The notes below the pieces were generated by a model, which did no database searches, was not told where the DNA came from, and saw only the letters and a list, made by a program, of their open reading frames with translations. A stretch of 64,000 nucleotides of DNA from an uncultured Lachnospiraceae bacterium (GTDB lineage: Bacteria > Bacillota > Clostridia > Lachnospirales > Lachnospiraceae): contig CAJTQO010000001.1 of assembly GCA_910578405.1 (NCBI GenBank), positions 142,020 through 206,019 on the forward strand. The letters are read 5' to 3'. Below, in pieces: positions 9,688-18,204 of the stretch. Within the stretch, counting starts at the first letter, position 1; every line of letters starts with the position of its first letter. Position numbers and translations under genes: made by a program.

Positions 9688-11157
9688 ATGTTGAAGGAGA
9701 GAAAGATGCCACAGAAACCGGAGGATGTCGAGCTGAAGGAACGGCTGGCGGCGGCAAGGCGGCGCTTGGCAGGACAGCAGATGCAGATTAAGGAGCGCAA
9801 ACTTCCAGTGTTGGCACTGATGGAAGGATGGGGGACGGCCGGGAAAGGGAGCATTATCGGCCAGGTGATACGCAATATTGACCCGCGCTTTTTTCAGGTG
9901 ATATCCTTGGAGGTTGCGAGCCAGGAGGATTTGCGCAAGCCATTCTTAAGCCGTTATTTTACAAAAATTCCGGAAGCGGGGAAGTTTGTATTTCTGGATT
10001 CAGGCTGGATGGAGGAGATTACCATGCTGCGCCTCCAAAAGGGATTGGAGGGGAAGGCGTACGAGGAAAAGCTGGAAAGCATCCGCCGTTTTGAAAGGCA
10101 GTTGACGGATAACGGGTATCTGGTGGTGAAATTCTTTTTCCAGATAGGGGAGAAGGAGCAGAGGAAGCGGATTGAGAGCCTGCAGAAGGACATTGATACC
10201 AGGTGGAGGGTCAGTGACAGTGATTTGTGGCAGAATAAACATTATGAGAAGTGCCTGGAGGTATATGCTCACTATCTGGAAATGACCAATTCGCCGTCTG
10301 CGCCCTGGTACATTGTGGACGCCAAGACGAGAAAATGGGCGGAACTGCAGGTGTTGGAAACATTGACTGAGGGGATAGACATTGCGCTGCAGAACCATGC
10401 GCCGGCGACGCCTTTGCTGCAGAATGTCTTTCCGCTGGCCAAAATGCCGAAACTGTCAGAAATTGCGCTGGATGCAAGGATTTCGGAACGTGAGTATAAA
10501 GAGGAATTGGACAGACTGCAGGAGCATCTTGGGGAATTGCATAACCGGCTGTACCGCAAGCAGGTCCCGGTGGTCATAGCTTATGAGGGATGGGACGCGG
10601 CTGGAAAGGGCGGCAATATCAAGCGGATTACGGAGGCTCTGGATCCCAGGGGCTACCAGGTGCATCCCATTGCCAGCCCACAGCCCTATGAGAAGGCAAG
10701 GCATTATTTATGGAGGTTTTGGAGCAGGCTGCCAAAGACGGGGCATATCGCTATTTTTGACAGAAGCTGGTATGGGCGGGTGATGGTGGAACGGCTGGAG
10801 GGATTTTGCAGTGAAAATGATTGGAAGCGGGCATACAATGAAATCAATGAGTTTGAAAAGGAGCTGGCCGACTGGGGGGCAGTGGTGATTAAATTTTGGG
10901 TGCAGATTGACAAGGACACCCAACTGCAGCGTTTTGAACTGCGGCAGAATACGCCGGAGAAGCGGTGGAAGATTACCGATGAGGATTGGAGAAACCGGGA
11001 GAAGTGGGACGCCTATGAGGTGGCGGTCAATGAAATGATACAAAAGACCAGCACGGCATATGCGCCTTGGCACATCCTGGAATCGGTGGATAAAAGGTAT
11101 GCGCGGATAAAAGCGCTGCGCATTGTAATTGAGGAAATTGAAAAGGCGGTTATGTGA
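9688..11157 (+). CDS. pap: polyphosphate:AMP phosphotransferase, tandem PPK2 domains
   Basis: Transfers phosphate from polyphosphate to AMP, giving ADP, in the cytoplasm (class II PPK2 by architecture). There are two PPK2 domains in 489 residues. The first has the Walker-A-like EGWGTAGKGS at about residues 45-56 but a degraded second motif (FLDSGWMEE). The second has EGWDAAGKGGN at about 300-310 and an intact FDRSWYGR. One weakened and one intact domain is typical of this class, so the C-terminal half is probably catalytic. The frame is open from 9583, inside a repeat, but ATG 9688 has AGGAAGGAG seven bases upstream and begins the conserved sequence. The gene sits between two inverted half-copies of a repeat element; the right one starts 4 bases after the stop. 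It follows glgP, but terminators and repeats separate the two. Confidence 0.9.
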   Translation: MLKERKMPQKPEDVELKERLAAARRRLAGQQMQIKERKLPVLALMEGWGTAGKGSIIGQVIRNIDPRFFQVISLEVASQEDLRKPFLSRYFTKIPEAGKFVFLDSGWMEEITMLRLQKGLEGKAYEEKLESIRRFERQLTDNGYLVVKFFFQIGEKEQRKRIESLQKDIDTRWRVSDSDLWQNKHYEKCLEVYAHYLEMTNSPSAPWYIVDAKTRKWAELQVLETLTEGIDIALQNHAPATPLLQNVFPLAKMPKLSEIALDARISEREYKEELDRLQEHLGELHNRLYRKQVPVVIAYEGWDAAGKGGNIKRITEALDPRGYQVHPIASPQPYEKARHYLWRFWSRLPKTGHIAIFDRSWYGRVMVERLEGFCSENDWKRAYNEINEFEKELADWGAVVIKFWVQIDKDTQLQRFELRQNTPEKRWKITDEDWRNREKWDAYEVAVNEMIQKTSTAYAPWHILESVDKRYARIKALRIVIEEIEKAVM

Positions 11158-11160
11158 CAG

Positions 11161-11249
11161 GCGCATAGCCCACTATGCGCCCTTCCTTTGGCGTAAATCT
11201 TCCACCAATTGTGACGCGCATCTGCCAGAAAACAATTTTCAAACACGCT
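11161..11249 (-). repeat. right half copy of the interspersed inverted-terminus element (copy B)
   Basis: Read on the minus strand it starts AGCGTGTTTGAAAATTG, continues TTCTGGCAGATG and ends in the palindrome GCGCATAGTGGGCTATGCGC (11161-11180), which is the central part of the complete copies. It starts 4 bases after the pap stop and may also act as a transcription terminator hairpin. Confidence 0.85.
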
Positions 11250-11408
11250 TTGAGAAGAAAAGATATGTGGGAAGTGGCTTGCAAACCAATACCGCTTGCT
11301 TTATAATGAGAATGTTTGTGAATGTGGAAGTGGGCGAAAATGCTTTTAGTAAGAGGGGGATACATGCAGCGGATACGGATTTGGAATAAGAAAATTAGGA
11401 GGAACGGT

Positions 11409-13706
11409 ATGATACAGTTATCGGAAGGCGGCGCATACCTGGTAAACGGGACGGAGATTATCCCGGACGGCAGGCAGGCGCAGGCTGAAATAAAGAGTAA
11501 AACAGGGAAAGAAATAAGCAGGGAAGAGGCGGCGAAGCAGACGATTGCCTATGGTATTCTAAATGAACACAACACTTCCGGCAATATGGAAAAACTTAAG
11601 ATTAAATTTGATAAACTGACATCCCATGACATTACGTTCGTTGGCATTATACAGACGGCGCGGGCATCAGGGCTGGAGAAGTTTCCGGTGCCTTATGTAC
11701 TGACAAACTGTCACAACTCTTTGTGCGCAGTGGGAGGCACAATTAATGAAGACGATCATATGTTTGGATTAACTTGCGCGAAAAAATACGGCGGTGTGTA
11801 TGTGCCTCCTCACCAGGCGGTGATTCACCAGTATGCCAGGGAGATGCTGGCAGGGGGTGGGAAAATGATCCTTGGTTCCGATTCCCATACCCGGTACGGA
11901 GCCCTTGGCACAATGGCAATGGGGGAAGGCGGACCGGAACTGGTGAAGCAATTGTTAAACCAGACTTACGATGTCAATATGCCGGGAGTGGTAGGCGTAT
12001 ATCTGATTGGAGAGCCAGTAAAAGGGGTAGGCCCTCAGGATGTGGCGCTGGCGATTATCGGCGCTGTGTTCGGAAACGGATATGTGAAAAATAAAGTTAT
12101 GGAGTTTGTGGGGCCGGGCGTGGCTTCGCTGAGTGCGGATTTCCGGATTGGCATTGATGTAATGACCACAGAGACGACATGCCTGTCATCTATTTGGAGA
12201 ACGGATGGGGAAATTGCATCGTTTTATGAGATACATGGAAGGAAAGAGGAGTATCGGGAATTAAATCCGGGGGAAGTGGCGTACTATGACGGCATGGTTA
12301 CGGTAGACCTGGGCAAAATCCGTCCGATGATAGCTATGCCGTTCCACCCAAGCAATACGTATACTATCGAGGAACTGAATGCGAATCTGGAGGATATCCT
12401 GGAGGATGTGGAAAAACGGGCGGCAGTCAGCCTGGACGGGGCAGTGGACTTTACCTTGAAGGATAAGGTGAGGGACGGTAGATTTTATGTGGATCAGGGG
12501 ATTATTGCAGGCTGCGCAGGGGGCGGATTTGAAAATATCTGTGCGGCGGCGGATATTCTGAAAGGTTCTTATATTGGTTCGGAAGGGTTTACTTTAAGCA
12601 TTTACCCTGCTTCTATGCCAATTTATATGGAATTAATCAAAAATGGCTGCGCAGCGACATTGATGGAAACGGGAGCGGTGCTAAAAACGGCATTCTGCGG
12701 GCCGTGCTTTGGCGCAGGCGACACGCCGGCAAACCGTGCGTTCAGCATCCGTCATTCCACAAGGAATTTCCCCAACAGGGAAGGCTCCAAACTGCAGAGC
12801 GGCCAAATTTCTTCCGTAGCCCTTATGGATGCCCGTTCCATTGCGGCAACCAGTGCCAATCAGGGAGTGTTGACTCCGGCTACGGAGTTTGACGGAACCA
12901 TTGGGAAATACAAATACCATTTCGATTCCAATATTTACGCCAACCGGGTATTTGATTCCAAAGGGAAGGCAGACCCTGCAGTGGAAATACAATTTGGCCC
13001 CAATATCAAAGACTGGCCCAAGATGTGCGCCCTGCCGGAAAATCTGGTGCTGCAGGTAGTGGCTCAAATCCATGATCCGGTGACGACGACAGATGAGCTG
13101 ATTCCTTCCGGGGAAACCTCTTCCTACCGCTCCAATCCGTTGGGGCTGGCGGAATTTACGCTTTCCAGAAAGGAGCCGGCTTATGTAGGCCGTGCGAAAG
13201 AGGTGCAAAAGGCGCAGGCGGCGGTAATGGAAGGAAAATGCCCGGTGGAGGCAAAACCGGAATTGAAACCGGTAATGGATGTGATACAAAAGGAGTACCC
13301 GGAAGTTGGAAAAGGAAATATAGGCTTTGGCTCTACGATTTATGCCGTAAAGCCGGGGGATGGGTCGGCCAGGGAACAGGCGGCTTCCTGTCAGAAAGTA
13401 TTGGGCGGCTGGGCGAATATTGCCAGTGAGTATGCGACGAAGCGGTACCGTTCCAACCTAATCAATTGGGGTATGCTGCCGTTCCTGTTCCAGGGGAAGG
13501 ATACAGAGCTGCCGTTTCAGAACCTGGATTATATTTTCCTGCCTGATGTGAAGAAAGCGGTGGAAGAAAAGGCAGACAGCATCAAGGCTTATGTAGTGCG
13601 GGAAAATGGGATGGAAGCGTTTGAAATGACTTTGGGGGAACTGACGGAGGAAGAAAGGCAAATTATTTTAAAAGGGTGTCTGATTAATTATAACAGAGTT
13701 TCTTGA
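11409..13706 (+). CDS. aconitase-superfamily hydratase (YbhJ-like)
   Basis: Member of the aconitase/isopropylmalate isomerase superfamily, 765 residues. The Fe-S cluster cysteines are visible as the Cys in GCAGGGFENIC (about residue 367) and the CGPC pair (430 and 433). The substrate-loop context GAGDTPANRAFS and a swivel-like C-terminal domain are present. It lacks the sequence of classical AcnA/AcnB and resembles E. coli YbhJ-type hydratases, whose substrate is not established; citrate/aconitate or a related hydroxyacid is a guess. The frame opens earlier at 11322, but ATG 11409 has an ideal AGGAGG eight bases before it. It is not obviously in an operon with TCA-cycle genes. The next gene's open frame overlaps the stop by 4 bases, but its likely start is 200 bases further on. 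Confidence 0.85.
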   Translation: MIQLSEGGAYLVNGTEIIPDGRQAQAEIKSKTGKEISREEAAKQTIAYGILNEHNTSGNMEKLKIKFDKLTSHDITFVGIIQTARASGLEKFPVPYVLTNCHNSLCAVGGTINEDDHMFGLTCAKKYGGVYVPPHQAVIHQYAREMLAGGGKMILGSDSHTRYGALGTMAMGEGGPELVKQLLNQTYDVNMPGVVGVYLIGEPVKGVGPQDVALAIIGAVFGNGYVKNKVMEFVGPGVASLSADFRIGIDVMTTETTCLSSIWRTDGEIASFYEIHGRKEEYRELNPGEVAYYDGMVTVDLGKIRPMIAMPFHPSNTYTIEELNANLEDILEDVEKRAAVSLDGAVDFTLKDKVRDGRFYVDQGIIAGCAGGGFENICAAADILKGSYIGSEGFTLSIYPASMPIYMELIKNGCAATLMETGAVLKTAFCGPCFGAGDTPANRAFSIRHSTRNFPNREGSKLQSGQISSVALMDARSIAATSANQGVLTPATEFDGTIGKYKYHFDSNIYANRVFDSKGKADPAVEIQFGPNIKDWPKMCALPENLVLQVVAQIHDPVTTTDELIPSGETSSYRSNPLGLAEFTLSRKEPAYVGRAKEVQKAQAAVMEGKCPVEAKPELKPVMDVIQKEYPEVGKGNIGFGSTIYAVKPGDGSAREQAASCQKVLGGWANIASEYATKRYRSNLINWGMLPFLFQGKDTELPFQNLDYIFLPDVKKAVEEKADSIKAYVVRENGMEAFEMTLGELTEEERQIILKGCLINYNRVS

Positions 13707-13729
13707 CGGATGGAGTCTGTGAAGGCTTG

Positions 13730-13835
13730 CCTAAGAGCAGTTTCGGGGAAATAGGCAGGAGAGAGTTTAAGAGAGGTTTCCGAGAAGTGGGCAGGGAGAG
13801 CCTAAGAGCGTTTCAGGGAAGTAGGCAAGAGCAAG
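13730..13835 (+). repeat. three imperfect tandem repeats of about 35 bp between genes
   Basis: Three units begin CCTAAGAG, TTAAGAG and CCTAAGAG and each contain a GTTTC...GGGAA.TAGGCAG core. The units lie at 13730-13766, 13767-13800 and 13801-13835. They are open in the frame of the downstream amidase but lie before its likely start. Confidence 0.7.
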
Positions 13836-13909
13836 CGGCAGGAGCAGGAAGCGGAAATCAGAGTTATAAGGAGAAGGCGAGCAGGAAGGGAAGGAAGAAA
13901 GCGGATAGG

Positions 13910-15343
13910 ATGGGAAAAGGTTATATGGGACATTGCAAAAAGCGTGGATTGGCAGTGGTTATGTTTTTTAACGTTCTTGTTTGGGGGTGTGTCTCTGGCA
14001 TGGGCTGTGGGGACAGCGGAGGCGGTTTGGAAAGCGGCGGCCAGGGGAGCGGCGGCTGGAACCATGGCAGTGTGCAGACAGCGGCATTGCAGGAAACAGA
14101 GGCGGAATTGGAAACAAAAGTGAAAGGGGAAAACAGGGAGGAAAGCGGCGCACGGACATGGATGGAAACTAACTGGAGAAACGCCGTGGAAACCGGAACC
14201 GGGCATTCCATGGAAGCCTTAGAGAAAGTGGAGACGGTGATTTTGGACGAGGAAGTCTGTGCGTATCCGCTAACGGAAGGGAAGGCGCCGGATATTACAG
14301 ACAAGCAGACGCAGAAGGCGGAAAGCGGGAAGGTTCCGGACTTTACGGGCAAGCAGACGCAGAAGGCGGAAAGCGGGAACGTTCTGTACATTGCAGCCGA
14401 GCAGATACAGACGCAGGGCAGTATAGATAAACAGACGCAGGAACCGGGCGGTTTGGAGGAGCAGAAGCGGCAGGCGGAATGGGAAGCGCTGAAAGCGGCG
14501 TTTACGGACATGGAGACGGTGGAAGTATATGCCACAACCAATGTGAAAGTGCGTATGGCGCCTTCTACGGAGGCAGAGGTTTACACAGTGGTGAAAAGGG
14601 GCGCTGTCTTGCGGAAGAATGGGGAAAGCGGCGGTTGGAGCCGGGTGCTGTTGGAGGATGGGACGTATTATATTAAGTCGGATTATATAAAGGAAAAGAA
14701 AAAACCGACAGAAGGCAGCCACAAAATCGCCATTGACGCCGGGCACCAAAGCAAGGCGAACACGGGAAAAGAAGCCATCGGGCCTGGCGCCAGTGAAACA
14801 AAGATGAAAGTGACTGGCGGGACGCGGGGAACTACGACCGGATTGTACGAGTATGAGCTTACTTTGATGGTTTCGCAGAAACTGCGGACGGAATTGGAAA
14901 ACAGGGGATACGAGGTCTATATGGTGCGGGAGGGGCATGAGGTGGACATCAGCAACTCTGAACGCGCCCAAATGGCCTATGATTCCGGGGCGGAGATTTT
15001 TGTTCGGATTCATGCCAACGGCTCGGAAAACAGCAGCGCCAATGGGGCAATGACAATTTGCCAGACGCCGCAAAATCCATATGTGGCGGATTTATATGCC
15101 GACAGCCAGCGGTTGTCCACCCTTGTGTTGGACAGCCTGGCAGCCAGTACGGGATGCAAACGCGAACGGGTATGGGAAACGGACACTATGAGCGGCATTA
15201 ACTGGAGCCAACTTCCGGTAACGATAGTGGAAATGGGATATATGACAAACCCGGAGGAGGATAGGAAAATGGCGCAGGACGATTACCAGCAGTTGATTGC
15301 CATTGGCATTGCGGACGGTATTGATGCGTATTTTACACAATGA
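13910..15343 (+). CDS. secreted N-acetylmuramoyl-L-alanine amidase (SH3 + Amidase_3)
   Basis: Zinc amidase that cuts the bond between muramic acid and the stem peptide, acting in the cell wall. The order is a basic N-terminus and hydrophobic segment (LAVVMFFNVLVWG), a long low-complexity linker with 16-residue repeats built on KQTQKAES (about residues 123-165), a bacterial SH3 domain (about 203-263), and an Amidase_3 domain (about 270 to the end). Zn-site landmarks are AIDAGHQ, RIHANGS and VEMGYMTNPEED. ATG 13910 follows an AGGAAG 13 bases away. ATG 13925 is an alternative with GGGAAAAGG closer to it, so the start is uncertain by five residues. Sporulation genes follow, but a terminator separates them. 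A role in growth, daughter-cell separation or sporulation cannot be distinguished. Confidence 0.9.
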   Translation: MGKGYMGHCKKRGLAVVMFFNVLVWGCVSGMGCGDSGGGLESGGQGSGGWNHGSVQTAALQETEAELETKVKGENREESGARTWMETNWRNAVETGTGHSMEALEKVETVILDEEVCAYPLTEGKAPDITDKQTQKAESGKVPDFTGKQTQKAESGNVLYIAAEQIQTQGSIDKQTQEPGGLEEQKRQAEWEALKAAFTDMETVEVYATTNVKVRMAPSTEAEVYTVVKRGAVLRKNGESGGWSRVLLEDGTYYIKSDYIKEKKKPTEGSHKIAIDAGHQSKANTGKEAIGPGASETKMKVTGGTRGTTTGLYEYELTLMVSQKLRTELENRGYEVYMVREGHEVDISNSERAQMAYDSGAEIFVRIHANGSENSSANGAMTICQTPQNPYVADLYADSQRLSTLVLDSLAASTGCKRERVWETDTMSGINWSQLPVTIVEMGYMTNPEEDRKMAQDDYQQLIAIGIADGIDAYFTQ

Positions 15344-15351
15344 TGGTTTGG

Positions 15352-15390
15352 ACAGGGCGGGCCTGAAATAAGGGACAGCCCTGTTTTTTT
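15352..15390 (+). terminator. intrinsic terminator after the amidase gene
   Basis: ACAGGGC (15352-15358) pairs with GCCCTGT (15378-15384), followed by six more T to 15390. Confidence 0.85.
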
Positions 15391-15496
15391 ACAGAATTAT
15401 CCTTAAGTTATCTAAGACGGATTCCGATATATAACATACAGGGGCAGGCGTCTTGGCCAGACGCCGGGTTTCTGGATTACATATCGTTTAACCATG

Positions 15497-15546
15497 GATG
15501 GTGTTTAGGAATACGGCGGAGCTGTATGATAGACGCCATCTTTTTT
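15497..15546 (+). terminator. second terminator, or attenuator in the leader of the next gene
   Basis: GATGGTGTTT (15497-15506) pairs with AGACGCCATC (15531-15540), including two G-T pairs. An inner stem ATAC/GTAT lies within it, and TTTTTT follows at 15541-15546. It lies about 150 bases before the start at 15698 and 107 bases after the previous terminator. It therefore probably ends a short transcript that starts between them. A weak promoter candidate is TTATCT (15408) with TATAAC (15430). Confidence 0.6.
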
Positions 15547-15697
15547 GTTCCAAGCCGTGGAAGGCAGCAGGCAGGATGCCGCTGGCCCATGGCATTGCAG
15601 AATTTGGCAGAAGGGCGTTCAGGGCTTTTGCGCGGAGGATGCGGTGTACTCATGAGGATGGGCCGGACAAAACGGTGGATGGTGGAAAGGAGATTAT

Positions 15698-16810
15698 ATG
15701 CGTATCAGCGCTTCGGACATAAAAATGGAATCAGCCAGGAGTTACCATGCTTATATGGAAAGCAGCACAAGTACGGTAGTGATGGTTGGAACGAAAGGGC
15801 TTTTATCTGATTCGCAAAAAGATGGGGATATGGAAAACAATATCCTTGTCGGCGAGGAATTAAAGCAGAAGAACGACGGGGAGTCTTCCTTTGAAGAGAA
15901 GATGAAAAACCTGAAAGAGAAGCTGGATGAGATGAGTTCCAATTCAAAGTTGGGAAGGCTGAAAAAAATAAAGGAAAAGAGAGATTCGCTCAGTACGGTG
16001 CGGGAGAGCTGCCTCCAGTATCTGATTAAGATTTTTTGGGGCGAGCAGGATAAGTGGAGTCCCATCCCTTATGACGCGCTGCAGCCGGTAACGGGGCAGA
16101 AACTGCTGGAAACCGTATACTGTCAGACGGAAACTTATTTTGAGGAAAGCGAACAAACGTCTTTTCATGCATCGGGAATGGTGCAGACGGCAGACGGGCG
16201 GCAGATACCGCTCCAGCTCAATGTAGGGATGAGCAGAAGTTTTTCCGCTTATTACCAGGAGAACTTTGCGTTTGTGCAGGAACGGATGCGGGATCCTTTG
16301 GTGATTAACTTGGACGGGAATGTGGCAAAGCTTTCAGACCAGACGTTTTTCTTTGACCTGGACGGAGATGGAGAGAAAGAGGAAATCTCCAGGCTGGAAA
16401 AAGGCAGCGGCTATCTTGCTTTGGACAAAAACGGGGACGGCGTAATTAATGACGGCTCTGAGCTGTTTGGCACAAAGTCAGGGGATGGCTTCCGCGATTT
16501 GGCGGCATACGATTCGGACGGGAATGGCTGGATTGATGAAAACGATGAGATTTGGGAGAAGCTTTTGATTTGGACCAGGGATGAAGACGGGAAAGAAATA
16601 TGCTACAAACTGTCAGAAAAGGGCGTGGGAGCTATCTACACCGGAAATGTGAACACGGATTTTTCCCTTAATGGGGCAGACAATGCAGCCAACGGACGCA
16701 TCCGCCGGACAGGGCTTTTTCTGTATGAGAATGGAATGGCAGGCACGGTTCAGCATGTGGATGTGGCGGAGCGCGAAAACGGTGTGGGGCATTTTGAGGC
16801 AGCGCGTTGA
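15698..16810 (+). CDS. conserved protein with EF-hand-like calcium-binding loops
   Basis: 370 residues with no signal peptide or membrane segment. The N-terminal 110 residues are charged and include a coiled-coil-like stretch rich in Lys/Glu. The C-terminal part (about residues 217-292) has three Asp-rich loops, DLDGDGEKEE, DKNGDGVINDGSE and DSDGNGWIDENDE, with the 1-3-5-12 spacing of calcium-binding EF-hand or dockerin loops. Similar proteins with this Asp-loop pair exist in clostridia, but I know of no assigned function. ATG 15698 has AAAGGAG five bases upstream. An attenuator-like hairpin sits in the leader. Calcium binding is inferred from the motif only; the protein could also be a substrate-recognition or surface-associated factor exported by a non-classical route. 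Confidence 0.8.
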   Translation: MRISASDIKMESARSYHAYMESSTSTVVMVGTKGLLSDSQKDGDMENNILVGEELKQKNDGESSFEEKMKNLKEKLDEMSSNSKLGRLKKIKEKRDSLSTVRESCLQYLIKIFWGEQDKWSPIPYDALQPVTGQKLLETVYCQTETYFEESEQTSFHASGMVQTADGRQIPLQLNVGMSRSFSAYYQENFAFVQERMRDPLVINLDGNVAKLSDQTFFFDLDGDGEKEEISRLEKGSGYLALDKNGDGVINDGSELFGTKSGDGFRDLAAYDSDGNGWIDENDEIWEKLLIWTRDEDGKEICYKLSEKGVGAIYTGNVNTDFSLNGADNAANGRIRRTGLFLYENGMAGTVQHVDVAERENGVGHFEAAR

Positions 16811-17012
16811 TTTGCATGCGCTTTCATCTAAGCAACCTTAAAATTCGCTTGTCTAAAGTTCCGGCGGCTGCATAGGTTCAAAGAGTGGGCCGCATCACTC
16901 CATATATGATGTGTAAAGCCAAAGGCAGTGGAAAAGGATTGGGCGAATGACAGGGGAAAGGCAGGAGCCAAAGGGGAGGATTGAAATAATAACAAAATAG
17001 TATAAATAACAG

Positions 17013-17042
17013 GTATAGAAGCAGGACATTGCCACATACAAT
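17013..17042 (+). promoter_or_regulatory. candidate SigE-dependent promoter of spoIID
   Basis: CATACAAT (17035-17042) is an exact match to the SigE -10 element. GTATAGA (17013-17019), 15 bases upstream, is a partial match to the -35 element. The -10 ends only 16 bases before ATG 17059, so the leader would be very short. Confidence 0.55.
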
Positions 17043-17058
17043 AGTGTGGGGGTGCTGC

Positions 17059-18072
17059 ATGGGAAAAAAAGAAATCATACAAAACGTCTTAAAGAATAGA
17101 AGAGTCGTATCCAAACCCGATTACCGGGATTTTGGTGCGATTCTTTTGTTTATTTTGCTGGTTCCGTATATTGTGTCCTTTTTCTTTGGCAATGCAGGAG
17201 CAAAGGGGGGAGAGGGGGAAGAAAAGGACAGCGTAGAAGCGCAGTCTGAAATGTTTCCGGATGATATGAAAAAAACGGAGTATATTGTATACAATAAAAC
17301 GGCTGCCGGGACGGAGAAAATACCGTTGGAAACATATTTGGTAAGCTGGCTGCCTTCTACCATTGACATGGGGTATGAAATGGAGGCGTTAAAGGCGCAG
17401 GCCATTGTGCTGCGCACGGAATTAATGAAGATGGCGCAAGGGGAGGGGAAGGGCATCTATGTAGAAGGCGCGGCGGTAAAAACAGGGGCGCAAGACTATG
17501 AAAGAAGCAAAGAAGCGGTAGGCGGCACCAGGGGGATGTTTTTAAAATATGAGGGAGAAATCATTACGGCCCCCTATTTTGCGGTAAGCGCGGGAGCTAC
17601 GAGAAATGGGAATGAGGCATTGGGCAGTGAAGGGTATGCGTATTTAAAGTCCGTTATGTGCCAGCGGGATTTTACGGCAGAGGACTATGCAGGGGGCATA
17701 AGGATGGGGAAGCATACGTTTTGGAAGCGTCTTGGGGAATATATGGAGGGGATGGAGTTTGAAGAAGGGAAAAAAGCGCAAGACCAGCTTATCTTTAGCA
17801 GGGACAGGGCCGGATATGTGACAGAAGTGTCACTAAATGGGAAAAGCCTGTCGGGGGAAGTGTTCCGGGAAATCTTTTCCTTGAATTCCTCTTGTTTTGA
17901 AGTGGAGGAAAGAGGGGAGACAATCGTAATAAAAACGAAAGGAGTGGGCCATGGGCTAGGGTTCTGCCAGTATGCGGCAAACGAAGCCGCCAAAAGAGGC
18001 AGCGACTACATAGATCTTTTAAATTATTTCTTCTCTGACGCCGTTATAGAAAAAAACGGGGAATCCGGATAA
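17059..18072 (+). CDS. spoIID: stage II sporulation protein SpoIID (peptidoglycan lytic transglycosylase)
   Basis: SpoIID is a membrane-anchored mother-cell enzyme that trims septal peptidoglycan during engulfment. The 337-residue protein has one N-terminal membrane anchor (about residues 30-48, LLFILLVPYIVSFFFG). The SpoIID/LytB domain includes ETYLVSWLP, the EALKAQAIVLRTE helix and the C-terminal GHGLGFCQYAANEAAKRG signature. The open frame begins with TTG at 17029, but ATG 17059 is more likely because it follows a GGGGGTG and lies downstream of the SigE -10. The next gene is spoIIQ-like, 132 bases on; the same pairing is seen in other clostridia. The SigE promoter match agrees with mother-cell expression known for this gene. 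Confidence 0.93.
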   Translation: MGKKEIIQNVLKNRRVVSKPDYRDFGAILLFILLVPYIVSFFFGNAGAKGGEGEEKDSVEAQSEMFPDDMKKTEYIVYNKTAAGTEKIPLETYLVSWLPSTIDMGYEMEALKAQAIVLRTELMKMAQGEGKGIYVEGAAVKTGAQDYERSKEAVGGTRGMFLKYEGEIITAPYFAVSAGATRNGNEALGSEGYAYLKSVMCQRDFTAEDYAGGIRMGKHTFWKRLGEYMEGMEFEEGKKAQDQLIFSRDRAGYVTEVSLNGKSLSGEVFREIFSLNSSCFEVEERGETIVIKTKGVGHGLGFCQYAANEAAKRGSDYIDLLNYFFSDAVIEKNGESG

Positions 18073-18204
18073 ATGTTGAATAAAGAAATGCAAACAGGCA
18101 AAACTATCGGTGAGGAATAAAAAGGGAAGCCTGATAAAAAAAGGATAAGGTCTGAAAGGTGGCCGTGTTTACACAAGGGCGGAACTGGAATGGAGGAAAT
18201 GGAA

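Noticed and set aside
10829..10840. CATACAAT inside pap
   Set aside because: Lies within the coding sequence with no -35 and no gene start downstream; chance occurrence.
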